Under the pieces are notes generated by a model. The model was not told where the DNA came from and ran no database searches. It saw only the letters and a program-made list of their open reading frames with translations. Source: Isoetes taiwanensis (Eukaryota > Streptophyta > Lycopodiopsida > Isoetales > Isoetaceae). From it: 64,000 bases of DNA. The stretch covers positions 989,820 to 1,053,819 of the forward strand of contig JAJEKV010000158.1 in the NCBI GenBank assembly GCA_021234155.1, read 5' to 3'. Below, one piece after another: positions 1-10,932 of this stretch. The translations under genes were made by a program, and so were the position numbers. How positions within the stretch are numbered: the stretch's first letter is position 1; each line of letters opens with the position of its first letter.

Positions 1-1306
1 TGTCTTAGAATGATGTTGTGAGTTTCATTCTCCGGTTCCGTGTATTTCGCATTCTCAACAGGGCAAAGCGTGGAGGGCTTCTTTTCAGGTCAATGATGTG
101 AAAATAGTGCATTTATTTTGAAACATGGGGGCATCCGAGATGGCATATGGTTTTATATGCGTAATCGCTATATAAGCTTTGATACTTTGAAAAAGCTTGT
201 TGTTCCACAACCAAAATACTACCTAGAGGTGTGTATTATTTGTTAATCCTAGAGCTAACAAAGTCTTGGTAAAAAAAATAAGAATAGTTTAATTCTTGAT
301 ATGCATCGTTATCGGTGAAGTACAAAGATGGCCTTGCAATCGGAGGGTTTTTTGCACATTCTTTTTCATTGGCTTGGTCGATTCAAATTACAGATGAAGC
401 CATAAGTGGAGACAATTTTGGTAGGTGTAGGTTTACTTTCTTTTGGATTATCATGGGTAATTAAAAGCATTTCCTCCAGCCGGTTCTTACACTTTTAATT
501 TCCGTGTTTGATCAGTTGATGTTGTACCATCTTCATTTGGAGTCTCTGATGTCAAAATATTGCTATCATTGTGCCGTTTCAGGTACAGCGTGCCTTGAAG
601 GTAAGTTCAAATAGCGTAACATCGTTTGGAAACTAAACGTATTGAAGCTAAAATGGTCCTTGCACTCTCTCCTTTAGCTTCGATTGAGATAGCCCGATCT
701 GGCATTTCCATTTTGAAACCATATACAATGTGCTATGTGATAGTGAAGATGTAAAGTGTATCCAGTACAATTGCTCATGAACGGTGCAAACTTGGATATC
801 TAGATGTTTAGTGGCAAAGTGCTGCTCATCTTTGTTAAGCTTGATAGCATCACAATGCAGTCCAGCTGCTATAACATTTAGTTGTTTTAGCCCTTCAAGC
901 TATAAAATAAGAAAAGCATTTCTTAAGTTGTTTAGAATAACCTTAATCTCAGCTTCTGTAATGCTCAAGCTTACCGCAGCTAGTTTCTTTGAAGCCCAGC
1001 AATAATGTCTCTCTTCCTGCTACATATGACTTTCAAGTCCTCAAAAATCTTCTAACTGGCATGCATTAAAATATTATGACGATTCAAGATAAACTTTGAC
1101 TATTGGTTCTCCAACAACAGGTTTACGGCGTCTACAAGGGATATTTGACATATACCAAAGTATGCCCAATCTGCGCAAGCTCATGCAGTTAATCCCTTAT
1201 GTCCAACAATGAACAAATGTTTATTAAACAAAGACCCTATCGACATACTCTTGCAACTTTCACAATAGATGTTAATAGAACATTGTTGTATAAGGCTAAG
1301 TGGCTT
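1..1306. other. Intergenic, no recognisable feature
   Basis: AT-rich sequence with only short open frames and no recognisable protein motif on either strand. I see no repeat structure or RNA gene here. Confidence 0.4.
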
Positions 1307-1790
1307 GTTGGCACCCAACATATGTATCTATTATAAAAATGCAAGTCGATCGGGACTAAAGTACTAAAGTGTTGTTTACATTTACTCTGTCGCCCTTGAT
1401 CCTTCCAATGAGGCCAATATTTCTTGGTCGCCTTTTGTCCAAATAATGATTTGCAATTGCACCCTTTAAAAGAAAATATAAGAACAATAACAAAATGGAA
1501 TTGCACCCCTTAAAGTGGCTCTGTTGGCACCCAACATATGTATCTATTATAAAAATGCAAGTCGATCGTAACTAAAGTGTTGTTTTGTGTTTACTCTGCC
1601 GCCCTTGACCATTCCAATGATGCCAATATTTCTTGGTCGCCTTTTGTCCCGTAAATAATGATTTGCAATTGCACCCTTTAAAGGAAAATATAAGAACGAT
1701 AACACAATGGAATTGCACCCTTTGAAAGGCAGATAACAAAATGGAATTGCACCCTTGAAAGGCAAATATTAGAACGATAACAAAAGCTAG
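1307..1790. repeat. Two-unit tandem duplication, about 216 bp period, with internal subrepeats
   Basis: A unit beginning GTTGGCACCCAACATATG starts at 1307 and again at 1523. The copies stay alignable through the shared words AAAATGCAAGTCGATCG, CCAATATTTCTTGGTCGCC and GATTTGCAATTGCACCC. The second copy continues into three short subrepeats built on GGAATTGCACCCTTTGAAAG and AGAACGATAACAAAA. The short minus-strand frames here (1237-1866) share peptides only because of the duplication and are not genes. Confidence 0.8.
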
Positions 1791-2639
1791 TTGGGGTTGT
1801 GAGTTTTCGATCCCCAGACCTCTTGCATCCACGCATGCACGCAATCGCTCGTCCATGAGCTATCACCCCTAATTGATATGCATATATTTTTGTTTATTTT
1901 GATACCCAATTTTTTCCATACTTGAGATTTCAAATTTTTACACCTATATCTATATGTAGAGACTACAAATTTAATTGAATCCTGGGCTTCAAACTAATGT
2001 TGTAGCAAATGAGCATATTTGTGTGTAGCTACATGCTCCAAGTTCTCGAGCTTTTGTCCATCTAGACCAACTACATACCCTGCAATATGATTAAACCCAT
2101 CCATACTAACTATAAACCCTCCAATATCTCTCAACCATCTTCATCTTATTTAGGCAATAAACTTATATATAGGACCCAAGGATTTCTTGTAGGTTCGTAA
2201 CATTCGGTGAAGATTTTGCACCGTATCCATGTTTGCATCCAAATTTAATGAAGTCAATATCCGCCCTTGTAGATGTATCCCTTTTTTTTTAAATCAAAAG
2301 CATTCTACACGTTGTAATTGGAAAGCAATGCAACACTATTTACTAATAAATTACACAATTATGCTAGGCTAGCTATGTTTTCAATCCTCCTTAGCTTTCA
2401 AAATGTTTACACCAAACCATACAAACATAATTCAATTACTCTTTCCTATTCAAATACCTTGCCCTAATTTTCATGCGCCTTTATTTTCTATGGCCTCTGG
2501 CGTGCCTTTTTGCTAGTTTTTTTTTTTAACGTGGCGGGGTTAGGGAGAAGGCAATCTGTTCAGAATATGGCTTGGATTGGGATGATGATGTTGTTTTTAT
2601 ATGTGAGATACATACAGACAAAGATCATTTCCCTCATTC
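1791..2639. other. Intergenic, no recognisable feature
   Basis: AT-rich with several pyrimidine runs. I recognise no coding, RNA or repeat feature. It forms the upstream flank of the receptor-kinase relic that follows. Confidence 0.4.
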
Positions 2640-4485
2640 TAGATTGGGAGGCAAGTTATGATACTGCCTATCCACTCTTTATGGCAAGTTCTTCTCCTCT
2701 TAGCCCAAACGAGACCAACATCACTTCTTCTAATTCCACATTTGTACTTGGCTCTTCTCCTCTGATTCGTCAAAAACTTCCACCTTGAACATCTGCCTCC
2801 TCCCTTTCAGCTCCTCAGTTGCGATTGATGTTCAGAATGTGGACATCCAAATAATAGACAATAACCTAGTTCTAAGAGTTCCTCAAGTCAGATCTGAGCT
2901 CCAGCTCCTTGATGAGAATCAAAACGTGGTCTGTTCCATATCTAGTGACATTTCAGATCTTGAATTGGCTGAATTAGGCAACCTTATACTGTATAATTTC
3001 AGCCATAGTATCATAGAGTTTTGATCACCTTACTGATACACTCTTGGCTGGCCAGACTTGGAAGGAGGGTATCCACGTCAGAGCATCTAATTCAAGCTAT
3101 TCTGTTGCTGAATTTTCTATCGTTGTGGAGATTTCTGGATTGGTGCTCTATTCAATTTCTAAAGATTCTCCTCTTACGCGACTGTTACAAATGATGGAAG
3201 TTATGACTATGGCAAGGCAATCCAAAAATGTGGAGACAGTGGAAGGCGTAGTACCCTGTATTATAACGCTACGGATTCAGGAGATTGTGTTGTCACAGGG
3301 CTGCGACAAATCTTTGTCATATCCATTTGCTTTCCAACCCCAATTTAAATTCAAACTTTTTCGGCTCGATTCAGATGGCTATATAAGACATTATCTTTGG
3401 CAAGAAGGAAGGTTAACCATGACTTTTGAGCTGTTCGAAAAGACAAAAAAATGCGAATTGTGTGGTTTTTGTGAATCGTATGCGGTATGCTCTGGAGAGG
3501 GCCAACGCACTTGTCCATCACAAAATTCCTCTTTTTCCCTTGCAACTGAATTCACTTTCAATTCAAAAACAAAGGAATGCAAGCTCACAACAGCGCTGTC
3601 TTGTGATGCAAGCAGCACGAGAAATCAAATATTCCTTATTTTCTTCAATGTTACATATTTCTCCAACAGGTACGTTGCTCCTCTCAATTTGACAAAAAAA
3701 GATGAGTGTGTGTCCTCGTGTGCTTCAAACTGTTCATGCTTAGTTGCATTTTATGAAGATTCTGCTAATTTATCCGCCCGAGCTTGCTACCACATCTCCA
3801 CATGTGTATCCAACCTCCAACAAATCTCTTCCGATTCTCAAAGGAATTACTTGCCTTACCTCAAAGTGCAAGCTGCAAGCCACTACCACAGTGATTGTCA
3901 TTATTTTAGGTGCTGCTGCCGTTCTAGCTTTAATTTTGATCACATGGTTTTACTTCAAAAAATACAAGAAAAAGGAAGATATTTTTTTCATCCTTATGCC
4001 TAGTATACCACATAAATTTTCACTCAAAGAACTTGAAGATGCCACCAGTGGGTTCCAGTACAAATTGGGTGAAGGTATTTGGAGCAGTTTTTAGCGTAAG
4101 TTAAAAGATGACAGAAGTGTTGCAGTAAAGAGCCTTGAAGGTGCCAGCCAAGGGCAGAAGGAATTTGAAGCTGAAGTGAGAACACTTGGGGGTATAGAAT
4201 ACATAAGTTTGGTCCATATCTACGGGCTTTGTATTGAAGGTGCAAATCGGCTACTGATTTATGAACGGATGCCAAATGGATCACTTGATCAATGGCTCTT
4301 TGTAGAGGACTCAGATAAAGAGTTAACTTGGATCTCAAGGATGGCCATAGCCGTGGATATTGCCCAAGGTTTGGCATATTTGCATGAAGGATGCTCTCAG
4401 CCTGTTCTTCATTTGGACATCAAACCCCAAAACATCCGTTTGGGAGAAAAATTAGGGCCAAGGTATTGGATCTTGGCATGGTTTT
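2640..4485 (+). pseudogene. G-type lectin S-receptor-like kinase relic (SD2-5-like), truncated in kinase
   Basis: The domain order is that of plant S-domain receptor kinases, membrane proteins with an extracellular lectin head and a cytosolic Ser/Thr kinase. A B-lectin remnant (about 2690-3080) contains NSTFVLG, NLILYNF and LAGQTWKEGI. A cysteine-rich EGF/PAN-like segment (about 3450-3800) contains CELCGFCESYAVC and ECVSSCASNCSC. A transmembrane helix (VIVIILGAAAVLALILITWF) lies at about 3895-3960. The kinase follows: KFSLKELEDATSGF, VAVKSLEGASQGQKEFEAEV, RLLIYERMPNGSLDQWL, GLAYLHEGC, and the catalytic loop HLDIKPQNI at about 4410. The DFG segment reads DLG at about 4470, and all similarity stops there. 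The frame changes at least four times and there are stops, so no intact protein is possible. The C-terminal kinase lobe is absent and is replaced by a pyrimidine and GC-rich block. Domain identification is firm; the exact subfamily is an inference from the juxtamembrane and kinase sequence. Confidence 0.9.
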
Positions 4486-4860
4486 TTCTCTCCCCTTCCT
4501 TCTTTTTTTTCTTTTTTTTTTTTTTTTTCTTTTTGTGCTGCTGCAGATGCAAATGGCACCATGGCATCCTCAAGGTGCCATTTTGTTATTTTGGTGCCAT
4601 ACCTCCCCCCGTGGCATCCACCAAATGGGGGTATACCTGTTCCCCCCCCCAACCCCCCCTCCCCCGGGGGCACCCCCCATTTTGGGGGTATACCTACTGG
4701 CACCAACCGAAATGGGGGTATACCTGCCCCCATGGCACCCACCAAATGGGGTATCACCCCCAAATGCTCTCCCAATGGAGCCATTGGGGAGCGCCAAAGA
4801 GGGCAATTATACATGTCATTTGGGGTAAAGAGAGCCACCCTTCATGGCAAGGATGTTGAT
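4486..4860. repeat. Pyrimidine tract followed by GC-rich tandem block
   Basis: An almost pure pyrimidine run (4486-4535) is followed by short units built around TGGCACC-CACCAAATGGGGG-TATACCTG. The core GGGGGTATACC occurs at about 4627, 4684 and 4714, with a degenerate copy at about 4747. A fold-back (CTCCCAATGG / CCATTGGGGAG) lies at 4770-4793. Long open frames in several frames on both strands are low-complexity artefacts of this composition. Confidence 0.75.
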
Positions 4861-5012
4861 CCATTGAATGTAGCAACAGAGGTCACGAAATCTGTGGTGT
4901 CATCCATTGAACTTCTAATCATATGCTGGGGTGCAGATAACATGGGCGAAGCAGTAGGTGCATTTATTCAGTTACCAAAGAAGGATGTAAGACTGGTTGA
5001 GGCTTGTATGCT

Positions 5013-5221
5013 ACAAACATATGTATGGTATATGTGTACTACTCACGTGTATAATACACAAAATATATGTATGATACATGGGTGTCATGCCCGTGTACCT
5101 AACACCTGCAGAAGGTGTATGATACCATGTAAATATGTTTTCTAAATATTTCATGGTGTACACAACATATGTATGATACAGGGGTACTGTACATGTGTAT
5201 ACAACCCTTGCATAAGGTCTA
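5013..5221. repeat. Three diverged short tandem units (ACATATGTATG... motif)
   Basis: Three units, starting near 5013, 5056 and 5162, share CATATGTATGRTA followed by a GTGTAC/GTACATGTG stretch. The last two also share an ending CCTTGCATAAGGT / CCTGCAGAAGGT. The stretch is rich in small palindromes. Confidence 0.6.
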
Positions 5222-6727
5222 CAAAAAAAATTCCAATTTTCTAAAACTTTTTTCCATTATAATGAGATTGTGCTTTAAGGAGGAAAATTTTGCAGCCAAA
5301 GTTTGAGAAGGTAAACATCAAACACCTTCTTTATGAAATAGTTTTACGCAATCTATGAGCACGTTCTTTATAGAAGCGAGGTTCCAAACCATCATATCCC
5401 TCTATATTTTGCTCGAGCCTGGATACTTCATTTCAATTAAGATTGACTTGGAAGGCTGCAGGCAGGGAAACAGAGGCTGGCATAAAGCTTGGGGGCCCTA
5501 AAAATAGGAAAGATCATTTCACAGCTTGATTCTGAAGTTAGTAGATGGGAGATCTTTTTGAAGATTTCTAACCCAAAAAAAATTCGACTCCAAATTGGTA
5601 TCTGGCAAAATAAATCTGGCTCAAAACTTTCTAAATCCAACTAGATTGTGAGGTCCAATTCATAAATCTTCCCTCTTTTTCGAAAAACTTAGATCCGAAG
5701 ACAATCAAAGTGAGTCTTAATTTTAACCCATATTGTATGGAACTTAGTACTAATTATTCTATTTCAACCTATGTTCTATGGAACTTGCCACTAATTATTC
5801 TGTTTCATCCTTTTCTTTTTTTCTTTTGGTACTACGTCTAGCTTTAATTCTGATATCAAGTTCCTTGATTTTCAAATTTACAGTTTTCAGTCATATTAGT
5901 CACAAAATTTGATGTTTTGGCTCTTTGATCGATCTGGGCTCCTTGCATCTGATGCAATATCAAGTTATCATGCATGTGGAGCAGGTATTTATTATTCTAA
6001 TCCTCTGTAAGTTAGTTTAGCCACATCCAAATTGTAAATTGTTACAATAGATCTATATTCTAAGATAGCTTTTACTCAAAAATTTGTATGTGTTGGAGTC
6101 TTCTTTGTGCCAATCTTATGGGTATTCTTTCAGTTTTGGTTTACCTGTTTGATTTATTCATCCTAGACAAAATTTTGCTAGGCAATTTTAAGGCAAAAGT
6201 TTTTAATCCAACCTAGGCACTTTTGGACAAAATTTTAGTATAAATGTTGATCAAATTTTCATGTGTTTGCATGCAAGAATTGCTCTGGAGAGGTTTGATG
6301 GCTTGGATTAAGGAACTAGGGGTGGATATGATTCCTTCACAAGAGTCCCTTCTCCAATATGCCCATAGATTCTATTTTTGTGGGAGGCAAATGCAGGAGC
6401 TTGAAAAGCAAGGACATAAAGATGTGGAAAGAATGGATTGGATGCCGCTTTAATTAACTATCGATATTCTCTCCCTATTAAGCTTTCGGCCTATTACAGC
6501 TAATTGCTCTGCTCTGATGATCTCGAATCTCCAAGAGGAATTACATACCTCAAAAGCTTTCGACATTTGCAGACATGGCTTATATCTCTTCAGTAGAATC
6601 TGGTTCTTAGGCGAACATTCAAAAATGAAGGTTGAAAGAGGTTCTAGATTTGGACTTAACCTTAAGACTAAGAAACCACGAACAGCTCAATTGCAAGGTA
6701 ATAACATCATGTATCCTAGAAGCACGA
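5222..6727. other. Intergenic, no recognisable feature
   Basis: AT-rich intergenic DNA. A 69-codon frame at 6244-6453 reads like protein (it contains LLQYAHRFYFCGRQMQELEKQ), but I cannot assign it to a family and it has no supported neighbours. Confidence 0.35.
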
Positions 6728-6820
6728 ATAGATTTGCTGGTTTAAAACTTACATGCTAAGGATGTTTAGCACAAATAAATTTACTGATTCAAAACTCACA
6801 TGTAAGGATGGTTTTCGCAC
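6728..6820. repeat. Short direct duplication, about 48 bp
   Basis: GATTTGCTGGTTTAAAACTT...GCTAAGGATGTTTAGCAC is followed directly by TTTACTGATTCAAAACTC...GTAAGGATGGTTTTCGCAC, a diverged second copy. Confidence 0.55.
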
Positions 6821-6906
6821 CACTTTGAACTGACAAAAATCTATTCTTAAGCAAGCATTGCATCAACCGTTAGAACATTAATAATAGTTTCAACCCCGCA
6901 AGGGAG

Positions 6907-8096
6907 GGCGGCCTTGGCTGTCACGATAAATTTCTTGTATTGATAAAGATAAAAGATATTGGAGCACTACGAAGAGAATCTTTAAGATCAGAAGCACGAT
7001 TTTTCTGGTTAATGCCACTCACTTGCACATATCTAATGTTCGGGCAGTGATTATTTTGCCCAATTATGGATATATTGGCCTTTTCAAAATATGTGTGCTT
7101 GCTACTCCTGCCTTAGGGCCCATCTCCTTATCGGAGTCCTATACCACATGACAATCCCAACTACAAGATTTGCCATTCCTATTGCTTTTACCAGAACTCA
7201 ATTGGGGTGAGATGGCACCATATCCAGCAAATTTTTCAGATGCACCATCAATGTATCTAAAAATTTGAGTTTGTCATGGAGTTTGTCATTTAGGACGAAA
7301 CCAAACAACTTCCGGTCCTCTTGCGCATTCAGAACGACTATCTCAAAGCTTTTTAGGTTTCATTGCTCTCTCACCGGAAGGCAATAGTTAAGAAATGCCA
7401 TTGCAGATAGGATTGGGTCTTCACCTGCTGTTCCTGTGATTGTTGACATGAAACAGGTCCGAAACTCAAGTCTGATGCTAATGGAGAGCCACCTTGAACC
7501 CAAGTCAGGCTAGACTTTGCCGAATTTGTATTTGTCGAATCTTTATTAACATCTGCATATATTTTTCCCATTTAGAATTTGTGTAGTTATTAGCATTTAG
7601 AGTCGCCTACCTTGTGACTTTAATAAAGCATTTATTGCAATTCAATTTCAATCATAAACATTGATCTCGATCTAACTATTACAAACCAAAAAACCAATCA
7701 TAAAGGGAATACAAAAAGTATACGTGTAATTTTATAAGTATTTTTGTAAGAAAATAATGTTACTTCAGACTTTGACAAAGGCAACATATAAATTAGAATT
7801 AGTCTAAAGTATGCTTAAGACAAATAATCCATAAGCCATCCCACCCCATAAGGTATTGAGTTCAAATTTAAGATTCGGTTCCTTTTGCACAACATTGGCC
7901 ACAATGCACACTCTACTTATGTGGGGTTCAAGAATCTCTTAGCATATAGAATTCCTTTTATACGTTGCGGCGGCATTTTCTAGACTTCTCTAGAAATTGC
8001 TCAAGAATTTACATACATGAGCTATTATTATAGAATCGAACGCCTTTGCAATTAATGTTTGCGGCGGCCTTGGTTGCCATGTTAAATTTCTTGTAA
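6907..8096. repeat. Pair of short dispersed direct repeats (6907-6940 and 8063-8096)
   Basis: GGCGGCCTTGGCTGTCACG-ATAAATTTCTTGTA at 6907 recurs as GGCGGCCTTGGTTGCCATG-TTAAATTTCTTGTA at 8063, in the same orientation 1.16 kb apart. The sequence between holds no recognisable gene. They could be terminal repeats of a small element or two copies of one dispersed motif. Confidence 0.55.
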
Positions 8097-8252
8097 GAGT
8101 AATCTAAATGTGTTGATTGGTCTGCCAATAGATATTATCTCACCAAGATGTTAGACTTAAAGACAGACATTGCATGTTAAGAAGAGTGCATGTTGATTTG
8201 AATATGGCTTATTTATGTTTTTTAATGTGAAAATTGCTTCTTACACTTGTGA

Positions 8253-8385
8253 TCTTATCTCAATTAGGTACTCGTATCAAATGATACCTCATGTTCATTA
8301 GTTTAGGGTTTTTCTATAAGGATATGCCTTACAATTGAGATGTTATCTCAATTAGATACTTGTATCAATTGATGCCACATGAATG
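8253..8385. repeat. Short direct duplication, 90 bp period
   Basis: TTATCTCAATTAGGTACTCG-TATCAAATGATACCTCATG recurs about 90 bp later as TTATCTCAATTAGATACTTG-TATCAATTGATGCCACATG. Confidence 0.65.
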
Positions 8386-8471
8386 GAAAAATTGAATTCA
8401 TTTCTTCCCACTTAAACTAAGGCGACGTAAGGAAGAAAAGGCCATCTCAATTCCTTACATAGATTGAGCCA

Positions 8472-8590
8472 GGGGTTGAAGGGGCTGCATCATTGTACCT
8501 ATGTTGGGGAACATGCATAGTGGCCATCTTGGGGTTGAAGGGGCCGGATTCAGTACCTGTGTGGGAGAACGTACAATTTGTGGCCATCTT
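8472..8590 (+). repeat. Two 60 bp tandem units in the LINE 5' region
   Basis: Each unit starts GGGGTTGAAGGGGC and ends GTGGCCATCTT: 8472-8530 (59 bp) and 8531-8590 (60 bp). They lie about 225 bp upstream of the ORF1 start. Tandem monomers in 5' UTRs act as promoters in some L1 families; that role here is inference. Confidence 0.8.
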
Positions 8591-8814
8591 GGCTCTTGCA
8601 AGGTGCAAGAAACACAGACCAGATATTTATGTCATGAACCCTTTGAAATTCTACATCAGAATGACAATGACAAGGCAATTAGAGGGCATGTAAGAATCAA
8701 CCTAAATCCTTTTGCCTTTTGAATTGTCTTTCTGCATAGGTACTAATGGTTACATATCCAGGCTACACACACAGATAAGATGGGTAAGCGCTTCTTGACT
8801 TAGAAGGTGGTAAG

Positions 8815-10882
8815 ATGTGTAGAGACAGGGAACAGGCCCAACATGGGCAAATTAGGGGACAAATCGTGGACAGGGGGACAGGAAATTATGAGGTGAGGTT
8901 GGCCAATGTGCTTTTGGGACAGGAAAAGTACCTTGGGAATGAGAGAAGTGCAGGACAACAGGGGACAGGAATTCATGAATCCGGGAATCATGGCTCTGAT
9001 AAGGACTCTGACCTTACTCAGAAAGTTATGGTTATGTTTCAGAACTCCTCACATCAAATAAAAACCCAGATCATTGGACTGTTACAGTTTTTGAATGGAA
9101 ATATAGAAAAGAATGAAAATATCAGTTATTTTGCATGTGGAGACTGGTTAATTCTGACTATGGCGGAGGCGAATCGAAGAACAAGAACTCAAACAATGTC
9201 GCCTGTCTTGATGCAATCCCAGCTGGTAGGCCCAATCTTGGAGCACATAAATGAAGAACAAAGGCAGATTCTGGAAAAGCAAGAAAGAAGATCAATTCAT
9301 GAGTTTAGAGGTATTCCTAATCTGAAAGACCAATTTATTCCTTCTACACTTAAAGAATTAGAATCTCGGGATGTGATTGGATGTATTCGACATGAGGGTG
9401 TCAAGCTTAGTTATTTGAAGTCGGAAATTATAAGGATGGACAAAAAGATTGAGAATGTACTGGCTCCAATTTCCGTTCTTTGTTGTAGAATGTGACAACC
9501 AAACTACAGTACAATTTCTTCTCAAACAGGGCACTATTTACAGAGCTAACACCCAATTCTATTTTCAAAAATGGAATGCAAAATTCGATCCTAAAGATCT
9601 TAAACAACTCTACCATCCAGCCTCTTGCACAGTAGCGGGATTGAATCCTATGTATTGGCATGAAGAAATTTTCAAAGAGTTATTTTCTAGTGTAGGAGAA
9701 TACATAGGATGGGAAGGAGTACCGGAAAGAGCCCCAAAAGTCTGGGTTCAATTGGATATCTTGAAGGAGATCCCAAAACAAGTCCAATATCCGGACTTCT
9801 TTGGTGAATTTAAAAACTTATCATTGAACTGGCAGGGTCTTCCTTCTCCGTGTAACATTTGTGATCTTAGATTACATGGTGGAGGGGTATGTCAAGGAAA
9901 ATGGATAAAACAAACAAATGATCCAATTGTACCAAAACAAACTGGAAATATAGAGCCTGTTTATGCTACCACATATACTGATCCTTGGATAACAGTAAAC
10001 AAGTACAGGAAAAATAAAAATGGAAGTGCTTATAGGAAGGCTCAGAAACAAAAAGCTAAGGAATTGAGAGAAAATAAAGCAGAAGGTCTGAATGAAAAGA
10101 ATATTTTGAGGAAAGAATGGAAGAGGAAGCAAGACCATGAGATGATTAATAGAAGATCAAAGTGTTGGTTAATTCTATTGGCCAGGGAGTAGAGAATTCC
10201 AAGGAACCTATAAGTCCTAATGGCCAGGTGTTGGAATTTTCTATGGTCCCTATAAGTCCAAAGGAAAAGATTCTCAAAGGAAAAAGTGTCAATAAAGATA
10301 TATCTAAGGATAATAACTCACCCATTCTCTTAAAGAAGAACTCACAGAAAATCAAAGATTGTAATCAGCTTCCACCATCAAGTACAGATCCTGCCATTGG
10401 AAAGGTAATAAGCAATGGGGAGACCTCAAATTCTAAATATAAGGAAGCCAATGGACCATAAAAGAAGATATATGACATCTTATTAGAACTGATGGAGAGG
10501 GCAGAAACTTTGGCTGCTACAAATATGGGTGAACAACAAATGGTCAATGAGGATGAACAGGAGGACATTGTTCCAGAAACTCCTGCTGAACCTATTAACA
10601 TTACACCAAACTCCTATGGAAGAAGACATTTCATTGATAAGCAGTGAAAATCTTATATCTGAGGAAGGGATTCAAATTCAGCAAGATCCTGTAAGTCCTG
10701 ATGGCCTGAGAATTGATAATAGCAATAGACCAATAAGTCCAAAAGGCCAGGATTTGCTTACAAGAATATCACAAGGCCAGGATCTGATTCCTATAAGCCC
10801 TTGTGGAAAGCAAGATGAGGAGGACAAATTTTACACTCCTCATACTACCAGAAAGAGTGAGAAGAAAGTCCAATTTTCATAA
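8815..10882 (+). pseudogene. LINE ORF1 (gag-like RNA-binding protein), frameshifted
   Basis: Coding signal runs through three frames: 8815-9490, then 9449-10190, then 10162-10640, then 10600-10882. The middle part (WNAKFDPKDLKQLYHP, VWVQLDILKEIPKQV) resembles the nucleic-acid-binding domain of plant LINE ORF1 proteins. It is followed by a CxxC...H/C cluster (SPCNICDLRLHGGGVC) where a zinc knuckle is expected, then a lysine-rich stretch. The C-terminal part repeats a short motif: EPISPNGQ, VPISPKEK, DPVSPDGL, RPISPKGQ, IPISPCGK. The encoded protein would have bound element RNA in the RNP. Frameshifts rule out a product from this copy. The start at 8815 is the upstream limit of the open frame and is not otherwise supported. 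Confidence 0.75.
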
Positions 10883-10932
10883 AACATCCTTGCATTAAAC
10901 CTGAGAGTACAGGTTAGGAAAAAGTATCCAGC

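Noticed and set aside
1307-1790. Possible CRISPR-like array
   Set aside because: Repeat units are over 200 bp and contiguous with no spacers, and the sequence is from a plant nucleus.
1237-1866. Four overlapping minus-strand frames sharing similar peptides
   Set aside because: The similarity comes from the tandem DNA duplication; no protein family or start context supports them.
4176-5145. Proline/glycine-rich frames of 128-227 codons on both strands
   Set aside because: They arise from the GC-rich tandem block; the only real coding part is the kinase remnant before 4485.
9872-10138. 88-codon minus-strand frame rich in Phe/Leu/Pro
   Set aside because: It is a shadow of the lysine-rich part of LINE ORF1.
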